Positions 1 through 9,022 of a stretch of DNA of 64,000 nt are shown here, piece after piece. The stretch is taken from positions 329,257 to 393,256 of the forward strand of contig CAKZLO010000034.1 of the NCBI GenBank assembly GCA_937127125.1, written 5' to 3'. Origin of the DNA: an uncultured Ardenticatenia bacterium. Lineage in GTDB: Bacteria; Chloroflexota; Anaerolineae; 4572-78; NAK82. Positions within the stretch are counted from its first letter, which is position 1; each line of letters begins with the position of its first letter. The position numbers and the translations under genes were made by a program. The notes beneath the pieces are model-generated. The model was given only the letters and a program-made list of their open reading frames with translations. It searched no databases and was not told where the DNA came from.

Positions 1-276
1 CATAGTGTACATCACGAACAGTCGCGAGGGCAATCCAGAGTGAAGGATTTTCTTTCTCCCGTTCTGGCTAATCATCCCTTTCCGATACTCTGAAGGGTAT
101 CACATAACCAGCTAGGCCGCTATTGTGGGCTTGTTCCCCTGTGGAAAACTAAGGAAGGGAGGTTTTTCAGTCCCTAAGAATGTTGAGGAGATTCTGTGTC
201 ACGGAGATTTTTGCAGGAAGATGGGCTCATAAAGCGGGTAAATTAGACGTTTTTCAACCCCCTCAACACCTGTAGG
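1..276. other. Non-coding left edge
   Basis: No open reading frame on either strand looks like a gene here, and no RNA gene is recognised. The stretch could hold the 3' flank of a gene beyond the left edge. It ends at the tRNA-Ser promoter. Confidence 0.5.
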
Positions 277-304
277 TTGTCTTCTCACACAGATGTGCTA
301 TAAT
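277..304 (+). promoter_or_regulatory. Sigma-70-type promoter of tRNA-Ser
   Basis: TTGTCT at 277-282 and a perfect TATAAT at 299-304 are separated by 16 bases. The expected start of transcription falls at about 311, immediately before the tRNA 5' end at 312, so the tRNA would need almost no leader. Confidence 0.7.
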
Positions 305-311
305 ATGTACC

Positions 312-400
312 GGGAAGGTGCCAGAGTGGACGATTGGGGCGGTCTCGAAAACCGCTGCGGGGCTTGGTCTCCGCCGTGGGTTCGAATCCCACCCTTCCCG
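312..400 (+). tRNA. tRNA-Ser (anticodon CGA)
   Basis: The 7-bp acceptor stem pairs GGGAAGG (312-318) with CCTTCCC (393-399), followed by discriminator G400. The anticodon loop CTCGAAA is flanked by GCGGT/ACCGC and gives anticodon CGA, which reads UCG. The T arm has GTTCGAATC. A long variable arm, 89-base length and the anticodon all identify tRNA-Ser. No CCA is encoded. Confidence 0.95.
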
Positions 401-514
401 CTGCCCGTTGTCGATGTGGATGCTGGAACGTTACGGACGGATCATCGAAGAAATTGGGTCGGTGCCAAGTGTCCTCGCACCACGCAAGGCGGGCAGGATA
501 TAACTAATAATTTT

Positions 515-601
515 GGAGAGGTCGCATAGTCTGGTCTAGTGCGCACGATTGGAAATCGTGTAGGCGTAACAGCCTCGCGGGTTCAAATCCCGCCCTCTCC
601 G
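515..601 (+). tRNA. tRNA-Ser (anticodon GGA)
   Basis: The acceptor stem pairs GGAGAGG (515-521) with CCTCTCC (594-600), discriminator G601. The anticodon stem CACGA/TCGTG encloses loop TTGGAAA, giving anticodon GGA for UCC/UCU codons. A long variable arm and T-arm GTTCAAATC support serine identity. It lies 114 bases behind the first tRNA-Ser and may share its transcript. Confidence 0.95.
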
Positions 602-710
602 CCTGGTCGTGCTAGATGGGGCAGTGGCGGCGCCCTGTACCCGCAGTCCGCCATAGCGGGATCGAATTCCCTCTCGAGGGCTTGCGGCTGTCTACACTGC
701 TGACATCGTG

Positions 711-826
711 CAGCGTTGAAGGTTGGGTCCTGCGCGGCGAGAGCCTGCGAACCTGGTCAGGTCCGGAAGGAAGCAGCCATAAGCAGTCCCTCTCGGGTGA
801 CGCAGGGGAGCCTGGCCGGAGCTGTT
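711..826 (+). ncRNA. ffs: Signal recognition particle RNA (4.5S, small bacterial type)
   Basis: The conserved SRP domain IV core is plain at 749-785: the GGTCAGGTCCGGAAGGAAGC segment with the GGAA tetraloop and the asymmetric internal loop that bind Ffh. Flanking arms CCTGCG (729-734) and CGCAGG (801-806) pair, and weaker terminal pairing CAGC/GCTG extends to 711 and 824. The ends are estimated from pairing. It acts in co-translational targeting of membrane proteins. An open reading frame runs through it in the same direction, but that is a chance extension of the next gene. Confidence 0.93.
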
Positions 827-903
827 CCTTGTCAGTAAGCAGGCAAGTGCAGTTCGACAGAGGGTGCACGACCTTTTTCATTGATGCGCCCGGAGCAGTG
901 ACA

Positions 904-2454
904 ATGAGAGCAAGGGCTTCTCTGGACCAGTATGATGCGCTTGCAGATCTCCTCAGTCGACTGCGCCGGTATTTTCCACATATGGGGCTGAACCTCTGGA
1001 CAATGCCACTATGGTTGTCACCGTTGGTGGCTCTCCTGCTGCTTGGTTATTCCAGCACTGCTATGTCAGTCACCCTGATCATTGAGCATAATGGACGTGA
1101 GTTAATCTATTACACCCATCAAACGAGTGTGCGCGCAGTGCTACGCGAAATCGGGCTCGTGTTGCAGCCGGAGGATGATGTCTTTCCCCATATCGATGCG
1201 ACGTTGCACAACAATGGCGTGGTGCGGATAAGTCTGGCACGACCAGTGATTATCGAGGTAGATGGTCGGATTATCCAGACATTTACCCGCCGGCAACGTG
1301 TGGATGAGATATTGAAAGGCGCAGGGGTTGAGTGCAAAGCGCAAGATGCAGTGCATTGGAACGAGATGGATCCTGAGATGTCAAGCGGGGCAACCCAAGC
1401 ACAACACTCGTCATCCCCAACGGCTGCGTCGCCTTTACAGCAATCGATTGTGCGTCCTCCAAGTTTTCATATCGTGGTACGCCGTGCGGTGCCGATCACG
1501 TTGCATGACGACACTACGACTGTCACGTTTTACGCGGCGGGTCCTAGCGTCGGCGAGGCGCTACGCGCGGCCGGCGTCGTTATCCGCCCAGGTGATTTAG
1601 TGGTGCCTGCACTTGACACTCCTGTATCATCCGGGTTGCACGTCTTTATCCGTCGGTCCCTCCCTGTTACTATCCGCGTGGATGGCCATCTGTTGGCGAT
1701 GCACACCCGCAGCCGTTCTGTAAGGGATCTGCTCGCCGAACAGAAAATCGTTTTAATGGGCAGCGACTACACCCTGCCTCCGCTGGATACTCCCCTTCAT
1801 CCAGGTGCTGTCGTTCAGGTTGTGCGACGGGAGGAACGCATCCGCTTCGAGCAAGAGATTATCCCCTATGAGACGGAGTGGATAGCGGATTCTGCAATGT
1901 TGCTTGACACGCAGCAGGTGGTGCAGCCTGGAACGGAAGGGGTTACCATGCGTCGTTACCGTTCAATCTACGAGGATGGCGTCGAGGTAGCAACAGTACT
2001 GGAACGTGAATGGGTGGCAAGCACACCTGCGACACGTATCATCGCGTATGGCACTCGCATCGTTGTGCAGCAGCTGTCGACGCCTGATGGTCCTATTGAA
2101 TACTGGCGACGCATCCGCGTGTTGGCCACTTCCTACAGTCCAGCCAGCTCTGGCAAGCCAAAGGATCACCCGCGCTATGGGGTCACACGTACCGGCCTCA
2201 AGGCAGGTTTTGGCGTGATTGCTGTTGATCCAAAGGTGATTCCCCTTGGTAGCTATGTATACATTCCAGGTTATGGGAGGGCCATAGCTGGTGACACAGG
2301 TGCTTCGATCTTGGGTCGCCACATCGACCTTGGGTTCGACGATGACAAGCCACTGCCTCACTGGTATCGTTGGGTTGATGTATATCTTCTTACTCCGGTG
2401 CCGCCACATCGAGATATTCGCTATGTCCTTCCTAGCTGGCCACAGGAACGTTGA
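904..2454 (+). CDS. G5/3D-domain cell-wall protein (YabE/RpfB-like)
   Basis: 516 residues. One membrane anchor at about residues 33-52 is followed by ubiquitin-like DUF348 repeats (from about 57, and again from about 185), a G5 domain at about 320-395 and a C-terminal 3D domain at about 410-505. The 3D domain keeps its three aspartates in the contexts AVDP, AGDTG and HIDLGFDD; this fold is shared with MltA-type lytic transglycosylases. The family remodels peptidoglycan at the cell surface. No lysozyme-like Rpf domain is present, so it is closer to YabE than RpfB. The frame stays open upstream across the SRP RNA; I chose ATG 904, with GGAG about 9 bases before it, because the upstream residues have no protein-like features. 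Its stop nearly overlaps the possible TTG start of rsmA. Exact substrate unknown. Confidence 0.82.
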   Translation: MRARASLDQYDALADLLSRLRRYFPHMGLNLWTMPLWLSPLVALLLLGYSSTAMSVTLIIEHNGRELIYYTHQTSVRAVLREIGLVLQPEDDVFPHIDATLHNNGVVRISLARPVIIEVDGRIIQTFTRRQRVDEILKGAGVECKAQDAVHWNEMDPEMSSGATQAQHSSSPTAASPLQQSIVRPPSFHIVVRRAVPITLHDDTTTVTFYAAGPSVGEALRAAGVVIRPGDLVVPALDTPVSSGLHVFIRRSLPVTIRVDGHLLAMHTRSRSVRDLLAEQKIVLMGSDYTLPPLDTPLHPGAVVQVVRREERIRFEQEIIPYETEWIADSAMLLDTQQVVQPGTEGVTMRRYRSIYEDGVEVATVLEREWVASTPATRIIAYGTRIVVQQLSTPDGPIEYWRRIRVLATSYSPASSGKPKDHPRYGVTRTGLKAGFGVIAVDPKVIPLGSYVYIPGYGRAIAGDTGASILGRHIDLGFDDDKPLPHWYRWVDVYLLTPVPPHRDIRYVLPSWPQER

Positions 2455-2459
2455 GGTTT

Positions 2460-3347
2460 ATGGTAGAGGGCTTGTCACCTGAGCAGTCGACTCCTCTTGG
2501 TCGCAGCATGACAGGAGAGTCGTTGAGTGCATTGTTACATCGTTATGGGTTACACGCGCGCAAAGCACTGGGACAACATTTCCTGTGTGATCCCCATTTG
2601 CTGCAAAAGATTGTAGCAGCTGCCGAGCTGCCGCCTGAAGCCGCCGTGCTTGAGATAGGCCCAGGACCAGGCATGCTGACACGCCGGCTGGCAGCTGTGG
2701 CACGTCACGTAGTGGCAGTTGAGCTGGACGAGAGATTAGTAGAGCTGTTACGTCACGAGCTGGTGCAACTGGCGAATGTTACCATTGTGCACGGTGACAT
2801 ACTCAAGGTGCACATTCCTTCTCTGATTGAAGCGCCTTATGCTGTCGTTGCTAACTTGCCCTACTATATCACCTCGGCAGTATTGCGGCAGCTGTTGCAG
2901 GCTATACCACCACCTTTTCGTCTGGTTCTAACTGTACAACGCGAAGTTGCACAACGGATTGTGGCACCGCCGGGCCAGCTGAGCTTGCTGGCAGTGAGTG
3001 TGCAGTTCTACGGACGCCCCCGTATCGTGATGCGTATACCGGCTGGAGCATTTGTACCGCCTCCTCAGGTCGATTCGGCAGTGTTGCGCATTGATACCTA
3101 TGATCACCCGCCAGTGGAAGTACCCACGCAGGAAGATTTCTTCCAGGTGGTGCGAGCTGGCTTCAGTCAGAGACGCAAACAGCTACACAATGCTTTGCGT
3201 GTCGGACTGAATCTGTCCGCTGGAGAGGTGGTCAGTCTGTTGTCGATGGCTGGCATTGCGCCCTCCCGGCGTGCTGAGACGCTCAGCTTGTCGGAGTGGG
3301 CTGCTCTGGCACGTGCACTGGTAGCATTGCGAATACAAAGTCTCTGA
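2460..3347 (+). CDS. rsmA: 16S rRNA (adenine1518-N6/adenine1519-N6)-dimethyltransferase
   Basis: 295 residues from this start, usual for RsmA/KsgA. It dimethylates two adjacent adenines near the 3' end of 16S rRNA late in 30S assembly, using S-adenosylmethionine. Seen: the family signature KALGQHFLCD near the N-terminus, SAM motif I LEIGPGPGMLTRRL, and catalytic motif IV NLPYYITSAVL. The C-terminal region contains FSQRRKQLHNAL, typical of the family. Start choice is uncertain: TTG 2451 overlaps the previous stop, ATG 2460 has AGGAA about 12 bases upstream, and ATG 2508 gives the most usual N-terminus but has no clear Shine-Dalgarno. It follows the 3D-domain gene directly and is probably co-transcribed, as in the Bacillus yabE-ksgA neighbourhood. 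Confidence 0.95.
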   Translation: MVEGLSPEQSTPLGRSMTGESLSALLHRYGLHARKALGQHFLCDPHLLQKIVAAAELPPEAAVLEIGPGPGMLTRRLAAVARHVVAVELDERLVELLRHELVQLANVTIVHGDILKVHIPSLIEAPYAVVANLPYYITSAVLRQLLQAIPPPFRLVLTVQREVAQRIVAPPGQLSLLAVSVQFYGRPRIVMRIPAGAFVPPPQVDSAVLRIDTYDHPPVEVPTQEDFFQVVRAGFSQRRKQLHNALRVGLNLSAGEVVSLLSMAGIAPSRRAETLSLSEWAALARALVALRIQSL

Positions 3348-3420
3348 GAGTGGTCGCATAGGCAACTGATCACTCCAGGGTGACCCGTTCTTGCACACCT
3401 ACATTCCAGGTCGCAACTGA

Positions 3421-3449
3421 TTGACATACCCCTACTACTTTGATATCAT
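3421..3449 (+). promoter_or_regulatory. Strong promoter of the ABC transporter operon
   Basis: Consensus TTGACA (3421-3426), a spacer of exactly 17 bases, and TATCAT (3444-3449) preceded by TG in extended -10 position (3441-3442). This is among the best promoter matches in the window and predicts an untranslated leader of about 260 bases. Confidence 0.75.
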
Positions 3450-3455
3450 GGGCGC

Positions 3456-3718
3456 GTCTGGTGGGGCAACTGTTCGTAGGGATGCCTTGTATAGCATCCT
3501 TGGGGTGCAGGCTTACCATCTGTTGGCCATTACCGTGGCTTGGCTTTGAGACGCATTGAGGCTTGATTACTTGATGATCACAGCCGTTTCGACGGGCGCC
3601 AGTAAGAAGCACCTGCCCCGGATTCAGAGTCTTTGCTACATGCTCGACGTCATTCCCACACTCAGAGAAGCTACAAAAGTGAGCCCCTCAGGGGCACTTC
3701 CTGGAGGATAACCCACTT
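3456..3718 (+). other. Long 5' leader of the ABC operon
   Basis: About 260 bases between the predicted transcription start and the first codon. It contains a hairpin GGATGC (3480-3485)/GCATCC (3494-3499) and, near the ribosome site, a GCCCC-TCA-GGGGC hairpin at about 3683-3695. GGAGG at 3703-3707 stands 11 bases before ATG 3719. I do not recognise a known riboswitch class; in particular the purine riboswitch core is absent. Confidence 0.4.
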
Positions 3719-5239
3719 ATGACCTTTGCTCTGGAAATGCGGGGCATCACAAAACGTTTTCCAGGGGTCTTGGCTAACGACCACATTGACTTTGCGCTTG
3801 AAACAGGCGAGATTCATTGTCTGTTGGGCGAGAACGGCGCTGGGAAATCCACCTTAATGAACATCTTGTACGGTCTCTACCGACCCGATGAAGGGCATAT
3901 CTTCCTGGACGGCCGCGAGGTGCACATCAGCAGCCCTACTGACGCGATACGGCTGGGCATCGGCATGGTGCACCAACACTTCATGCTCATTCCGGTGATG
4001 ACAGTGGCGGAGAACATTATGTTGGGCACAGAGATCGTGAAAAATGGTTTCGTTCTCGATCAGGATACCGCTGCACAACGCATTCGCGAGATATCGCATC
4101 AATATGGGTTGGAGGTTGATCCTAGCGCCTACATCAAGGATCTGCCCGTAGGCCTGCAACAACGTGTTGAAATTGTCAAAGCACTCTATCGCCAGGCGAG
4201 CATTCTTATCCTCGATGAGCCGACCGCTGTGTTGATACCCCAGGAAGCAGATGATTTGTTTACCATTATGCGTGAATTGGCCAAGCAGGGTAAGAGTATT
4301 ATCTTCATTACCCACAAGCTGGGTGAAGTATTTGCGGTGGCGGACCGTATTACTGTGCTGCGTAACGGTCGCGTAGTAGGCACGACCCGCCCATCAGATG
4401 CCACTCAAAGCTCACTGGCTGCCATGATGGTGGGGCGTGAAGTGATCCTCACAGTTGACAGGCGTCCAGCTCAGCCTGGAGACATAGTGCTTGAGGTACG
4501 CGATCTGAAGGTTTTGGACGATCGAGGCTCTATGGCAGTTAACGGTGCCTCGTTTGAGGTAAGAGCGGGTGAAGTGTTGGGTATTGCTGGCGTACAGGGC
4601 AACGGTCAGACCGAGCTGGTAGAAGCGCTCACTGGCTTGCGACCGACCATCGCAGGTCGCGTATCGATAGATGGAGTTGATGTTACCAATGCTTCTCCAC
4701 GGCGAATTTCTGAGCAGGGTGTCGCGCATATCCCTGAGGATCGCCATGAACATGGAATGGTGGGCAGCTACCCTGTCGCCGACAACTTGGTTCTGAATAC
4801 ATACTATCGACAGCCGTTCGCCCGAGGCGCAATTCTCGACCATCGCGCCATCGAGGAGCACGCATGGCGATTGGTGCACGAGTTTGACATCCGCACTCCA
4901 AGTGTCTATATGCCGGCCAGCAACCTCTCGGGGGGCAATCAGCAGAAAATGATCGTAGCACGTGAGTTCTCGCGTCCAATCAAATTGCTGATTGCTGCTC
5001 AGCCTACGCGCGGGTTGGATGTTGGCTCAATCGAATTCATTCACAAACGATTGGTGCAGGCTCGCGATCAAGGTGTCGCCGTGCTATTGGTCTCGGCAGA
5101 GCTGGACGAGATCATGTCGCTGGCCGACCGTATCGCGGTTATGTACAAGGGCCAGATTATCGCCACTCTGGATGCGACGCAAGCAGAGCGGGCTACGCTG
5201 GGGTTGCTGATGGCGGGTGTCACATCCCACGGAGCGTAA
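3719..5239 (+). CDS. Nucleoside/simple-sugar ABC transporter, ATP-binding protein (YufO/NupO, RbsA-like)
   Basis: 506 residues with two ABC domains in tandem, as in transporters of ribose or nucleoside type. Domain 1: Walker A GENGAGKST at 37-45, signature LPVGLQQRVEIVKAL, Walker B ILILDEPTAVL. Domain 2 is degenerate at Walker A (GVQGNGQTELVE) but has a full LSGGNQQK signature; its Walker B region reads LLIAAQPTRGLD, with Gln in place of the usual catalytic Glu, so hydrolysis is expected mainly at one site. This asymmetry is usual in the family. It energises uptake together with the two membrane proteins that follow. With a BMP-type binding domain next door, nucleosides are the best guess for substrate, but sugars cannot be excluded. 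Confidence 0.93.
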   Translation: MTFALEMRGITKRFPGVLANDHIDFALETGEIHCLLGENGAGKSTLMNILYGLYRPDEGHIFLDGREVHISSPTDAIRLGIGMVHQHFMLIPVMTVAENIMLGTEIVKNGFVLDQDTAAQRIREISHQYGLEVDPSAYIKDLPVGLQQRVEIVKALYRQASILILDEPTAVLIPQEADDLFTIMRELAKQGKSIIFITHKLGEVFAVADRITVLRNGRVVGTTRPSDATQSSLAAMMVGREVILTVDRRPAQPGDIVLEVRDLKVLDDRGSMAVNGASFEVRAGEVLGIAGVQGNGQTELVEALTGLRPTIAGRVSIDGVDVTNASPRRISEQGVAHIPEDRHEHGMVGSYPVADNLVLNTYYRQPFARGAILDHRAIEEHAWRLVHEFDIRTPSVYMPASNLSGGNQQKMIVAREFSRPIKLLIAAQPTRGLDVGSIEFIHKRLVQARDQGVAVLLVSAELDEIMSLADRIAVMYKGQIIATLDATQAERATLGLLMAGVTSHGA

Positions 5240-5378
5240 TATGTTGATGGGGGTTCTCTCCTAAAGAGATATTGTGCGGAGACCTCGAGACTTGATACAA
5301 GATGTGCAAAGGTCCCCAGGACCATCGTCAGGCAGGCAGAACCCCTCTCGCGAGTTTGTCCTGCCCGGGAGGAAGAGT

Positions 5379-7523
5379 GTGCAAAATCTCAGTCACAACA
5401 CTGGTTCACCGGAAGATGAGAGGCGCGTACGTGTCGGTTTAGTCACCGATGTCGGCCACATCGATGATGGTACATTTAACCAGTATGCCTACGAAGGCTT
5501 GCGTCGCGCCGCTACAGAGCTTGGGCTGGAATACACCTATATTGAGACAGTGCGTCCCGAGGACCACGAGGTCAATCTGCTGATCCTGATTGAAGAGCAA
5601 TGTGGCTTGATCATCACAGTTGGGAATGGGCTGGGCAAAGTGGTGGAACGGGTAGCGAAAGAGCACCCGGATGTGGATTTTGTCACGGTGGATTTTGTAG
5701 TTCAGCCCCCCTTGTCGAATGTGCTGAGCTTGGTGTTTGCGGAAGATCAAGCGGGATTCCTGGCTGGTGCTCTGGCAGGGTGCATCACCAGGAGTAACAT
5801 CGTCGGCGTTGTTGCCGGTGAGACGGTTCCGCCTGTCTTACGATTCCGCAAGGGGTTCGCTCGTGGTGCCCGCTACGTCAATCCAAAAGTGCGCGTGCTG
5901 AGTGAACATGTGGAATCTTTTAACGACCCAGACAAGGGACGTTCCATCGCGCTCTCTTTTGTTGAACGTGGTGCGGACGTGATATTTGGTGCCGGCGGAC
6001 GCACGGGGAGTGGTGCCATAAGGGGGGCGGCAGAAGCGGGCGCCTGGGTCATTGGTGTGGATCAGGACGAATGGTTCACCACATTTGAGAGAGGTCGCGC
6101 TCCTGGAAGTGACCGATTAGTCTCCAGCGCCATCAAGCGAGTCGACATTGCTGTTGAAAATGCTGTGCGCGACTGGGCGGCGGGTCGTTTCAAGGGTAAG
6201 AGCAATTGGCTAGGTAGCTTGCGCAATGGGGGAGTTGGCTTGGCGCCATTCCACGCTGCAGAGAATGTGGTCTCGCAGGAGATACGTGCGCGTCTCAATG
6301 AGGTGACGATTCGGCTGCGCGATGGGGCGCTGCAGACACGGATTGGTCCGGCAGGTGAGGACCAATTGGAGACACTTTGGGATCGGCTGCGTGTATGGGA
6401 TTGGGGTGAGCTGGCAGTGCTGGTGCTTGCTGTGTGTACTGCGTTGTTGATCGGTGCAGTTGTTATCTGGGTCACGCGAGCGGCAGATTTGCGAGGTGCT
6501 GGACTCCCATGGAGTCAGGTAATCCAAGAGGCCAATGCTCTGGTCGTCTCCGCCTATGGAGGGTTGTATGAAGGGGCTATTGGCTCTCCACGAGCTTTGG
6601 CGGGCAGCCTGATCTACTGCACGCCATACGTCATGGCTGGACTGGCGGTAGCTCTGGGATTTCAATGTGGCCTGTTCAATATCGGTGTGGAGGGCCAGCT
6701 CTATATGGGTGCGCTCTGTGCCACCGTTGTGGGCTTTTCTATCACTGGCCTGCCAATCTATGTGCATCTTCCGCTGGCGGTGGCGGCTGGCGCACTGGGT
6801 GGTGCTGTCTGGGGAGCTATACCCGGCGCGCTCAAAGCAATTACGGGAGCGCATGAAGTCATCAACACGATCATGATGAATTATATTGCTGTCAAGACGG
6901 TGGACTATCTGGTCAAGAATCCTCTCAAGGATGTTACAGCGACACTGGATCGCACACCTTTTGTTGCTGAGTCGGCGCGCTTCCCGCTGCTGGTGCCCCA
7001 GTTGAACATCCATTCAGCTGTGTTGCTTGCGTTCGCTGCCATAGGACTAGTGTGGTATTTCTTGTTTAAGACTACTTGGGGTTTTGAGATACGCACAGTG
7101 GGTGCGAATCCCAGTGCTGCACGCTATGCAGGGATTAGCGTGAAGCGTAGCTTTGTGCTGGCAATGGCTCTATCCGGTATGTTAGCCGGGATGGGAGGAC
7201 TTGATGTGGTTTTGGGTCGCCCAAGCGAGTATGCCTTGAAAGCAGCTTTTTCCACAGGATTTGGGTTTGACGGCATCGCGGTTGCTATGCTTGCTAAGAG
7301 TCATCCGCTTGGTGTTTTTCCTGCTGCTTTCTTGTGGGGTGCTTTGCGCAATGGTGCAGGCCTTATGCAGGTACGCGCGCAAGCTATCTCGATCGATCTG
7401 GTCAACATTATTCAAGGGTTGGTGATCATGTTCATCGCTGCTGATCAGATCATCCGTTGGCTCTATCGACTCCGGGCGCGCGGGGAGAAAGCAGTGGTCT
7501 TCACACGTGGATGGGGAAGATAA
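5379..7523 (+). CDS. BMP-family binding domain fused to ABC permease
   Basis: 714 residues. Residues about 16-330 are a BMP/Med-type binding fold (GLVTDVGHIDDGTFNQ near the start, GADVIFGAGGRTG later), normally a separate exported lipoprotein. A first membrane helix at about 342-365 leads into a permease of the YufP/BPD_transp_2 type (NIGVEGQLYMGA, GAHEVINTIMMNY, then EIRTVGANPSAARYAGI). I chose GTG 5379 because GGGAGG at 5367-5372 sits 6 bases before it; the alternative GTG 5274 adds 35 residues without a signal peptide. No signal sequence or lipobox is visible with either start, and the upstream frame is closed by TAA at 5262. The membrane side of the binding domain is therefore unclear. 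Either it is exported in an unusual way or it senses ligand in the cytoplasm. Confidence 0.88.
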   Translation: MQNLSHNTGSPEDERRVRVGLVTDVGHIDDGTFNQYAYEGLRRAATELGLEYTYIETVRPEDHEVNLLILIEEQCGLIITVGNGLGKVVERVAKEHPDVDFVTVDFVVQPPLSNVLSLVFAEDQAGFLAGALAGCITRSNIVGVVAGETVPPVLRFRKGFARGARYVNPKVRVLSEHVESFNDPDKGRSIALSFVERGADVIFGAGGRTGSGAIRGAAEAGAWVIGVDQDEWFTTFERGRAPGSDRLVSSAIKRVDIAVENAVRDWAAGRFKGKSNWLGSLRNGGVGLAPFHAAENVVSQEIRARLNEVTIRLRDGALQTRIGPAGEDQLETLWDRLRVWDWGELAVLVLAVCTALLIGAVVIWVTRAADLRGAGLPWSQVIQEANALVVSAYGGLYEGAIGSPRALAGSLIYCTPYVMAGLAVALGFQCGLFNIGVEGQLYMGALCATVVGFSITGLPIYVHLPLAVAAGALGGAVWGAIPGALKAITGAHEVINTIMMNYIAVKTVDYLVKNPLKDVTATLDRTPFVAESARFPLLVPQLNIHSAVLLAFAAIGLVWYFLFKTTWGFEIRTVGANPSAARYAGISVKRSFVLAMALSGMLAGMGGLDVVLGRPSEYALKAAFSTGFGFDGIAVAMLAKSHPLGVFPAAFLWGALRNGAGLMQVRAQAISIDLVNIIQGLVIMFIAADQIIRWLYRLRARGEKAVVFTRGWGR

Positions 7524-7541
7524 CACGCAGAAGGTAGTGCT

Positions 7542-8813
7542 GTGAACGCGGAGACAATACATAATAACCCCACTGGACGAAAACGCTTTGTGACCCGCGC
7601 ACGAGGCCTGGGCTTGTTTTATCTGATTTTGGCTATTATTGTGCTGGTCTGGACGCTTAGCAGTGGATCGCCACAAGCTCTTTCCCGTCTGGGGCTGGGG
7701 ATCATTTTGCAACCGCCACCAGTGCGCCTGACCATACCGACACAACCCAGCTTGATCGCAATCGGCCTGTTGCTGGGGGTGATTGGTTTATATGCCTTGC
7801 TTCGTTCTCCCTCGGAACGTACCACCAACGTATTGCTGGGCTCGGGTGCACTATTCGTTGTGCTGGGAGCCATTATTGCCGCGGCTGCCGACAAGAGTAT
7901 CGATCTGGTTGGGCTCGTCAAGGACAGTGTGAGGTTGGCCACGCCGATTATGTTGGGAATGTTGGCCGGTGTCATGTGCGAACGTTGTGCTGTCATCAAC
8001 ATCGGCATAGAGGGCATGATGCTCACAGCAGCAGCCGTTGGGTATATGGTGTCTCTGTACACGCAGAACATGTGGCTAGGGCTGCTGGCCGCGGTGCTGT
8101 CAGGTGGTGTTATGGCTACATTGCACGCTTTGCTGACTATTCAGTTCTTGGTGGACCACATTATTAGTGGTACCTGCATCAACATCTTGGCAGTCGGGAT
8201 TAGCGGGTACATCCGGGCCGCTTTTCTGCTTAAGAACCCTTTTGGCGCGCCTGGCCTCTTCCCCTACGTCTTTCAAGGCACACCGTTATGGGACATCCCT
8301 ATTATTGGCACTATCCTTTTCCAATACCAACCTATGGTATATGCTGCGCTGGTATTGGTGCCACTGGTATGGTTTGTGCTCTTTCGTACCCCATGGGGGC
8401 TGCGTACACGGGCGGTGGGAGAGCATCCGCGGGCTGCGGATACAGTGGGCATTAATGTGTTCAAGATTCGCTATGTGAATGTCATCCTGGCCGGCTGTGT
8501 TGCCGGGTTAGGTGGTGCTTGGTTCTCTCTGGAGACAGTGGGCCACTTTGACGACTTGATGACCAACAATCGTGGGTTCATTGCTTTGGCGGCTATGATT
8601 TTTGGCAACTGGAACCCACTTGGAGGAGCTGCCGGTGCCCTACTTTTTGGTTTTGCTGACGCACTCAACTTCAAATTCCAGATTCTAGAGGTGAACGTCC
8701 CTTACCAGTTCATCGGTATGTTGCCCTTCATTCTCACGATGGTCGCCGTCGCTGGTGTTATCGGCCGAACAACTCCACCAGCCGCTGATGGTCAACCATA
8801 TCGCAAGCAGTAG
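7542..8813 (+). CDS. Nucleoside/simple-sugar ABC transporter permease (YufQ/NupQ-like)
   Basis: 423 residues of highly hydrophobic sequence with about ten membrane segments. The conserved region CAVINIGIEGMMLTAAAVG parallels NIGVEGQLYMGA of the preceding permease, and RTRAVGEHPRAADTVGI parallels its VGANPSAARYAGI motif, so the two form the usual heterodimeric channel. An N-terminal extension with three extra hydrophobic stretches (residues about 25-115) precedes the core domain. GTG start with AGAAGG about 8 bases upstream, 18 bases behind the fused permease. The operon ATPase, binding-permease fusion, permease is thus complete with three genes. Confidence 0.92.
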   Translation: MNAETIHNNPTGRKRFVTRARGLGLFYLILAIIVLVWTLSSGSPQALSRLGLGIILQPPPVRLTIPTQPSLIAIGLLLGVIGLYALLRSPSERTTNVLLGSGALFVVLGAIIAAAADKSIDLVGLVKDSVRLATPIMLGMLAGVMCERCAVINIGIEGMMLTAAAVGYMVSLYTQNMWLGLLAAVLSGGVMATLHALLTIQFLVDHIISGTCINILAVGISGYIRAAFLLKNPFGAPGLFPYVFQGTPLWDIPIIGTILFQYQPMVYAALVLVPLVWFVLFRTPWGLRTRAVGEHPRAADTVGINVFKIRYVNVILAGCVAGLGGAWFSLETVGHFDDLMTNNRGFIALAAMIFGNWNPLGGAAGALLFGFADALNFKFQILEVNVPYQFIGMLPFILTMVAVAGVIGRTTPPAADGQPYRKQ

Positions 8814-9022
8814 ATGCCGGAGCGCAAATAAGGCGGGAACATACCCTCTAGTGCTGCGTGCCAGTGGATGAATGCGCAGGGATCAGGGGTGATTGCAATC
8901 TGTTTGCAAATTTGCCCTGGATCTCTTATGCAATGTTAGCGTTTCTATAACGCAACTCATATGTGACCAAGTGTATATTGGAGAGCTGGGTCACGATAAC
9001 TCTGGTGTAGGCGGGCAATATT

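Noticed and set aside
515-601. tRNA-Sec
   Set aside because: The length of 87 and long variable arm are similar, but the anticodon is GGA, not UCA, so it is tRNA-Ser.
616-903. Long N-terminal extension of the G5/3D gene
   Set aside because: It runs through the SRP RNA and has no protein-like features; the membrane anchor and domains all lie after ATG 904.
3456-3718. Purine riboswitch before the nucleoside transporter
   Set aside because: The conserved core and loop bases are not found.
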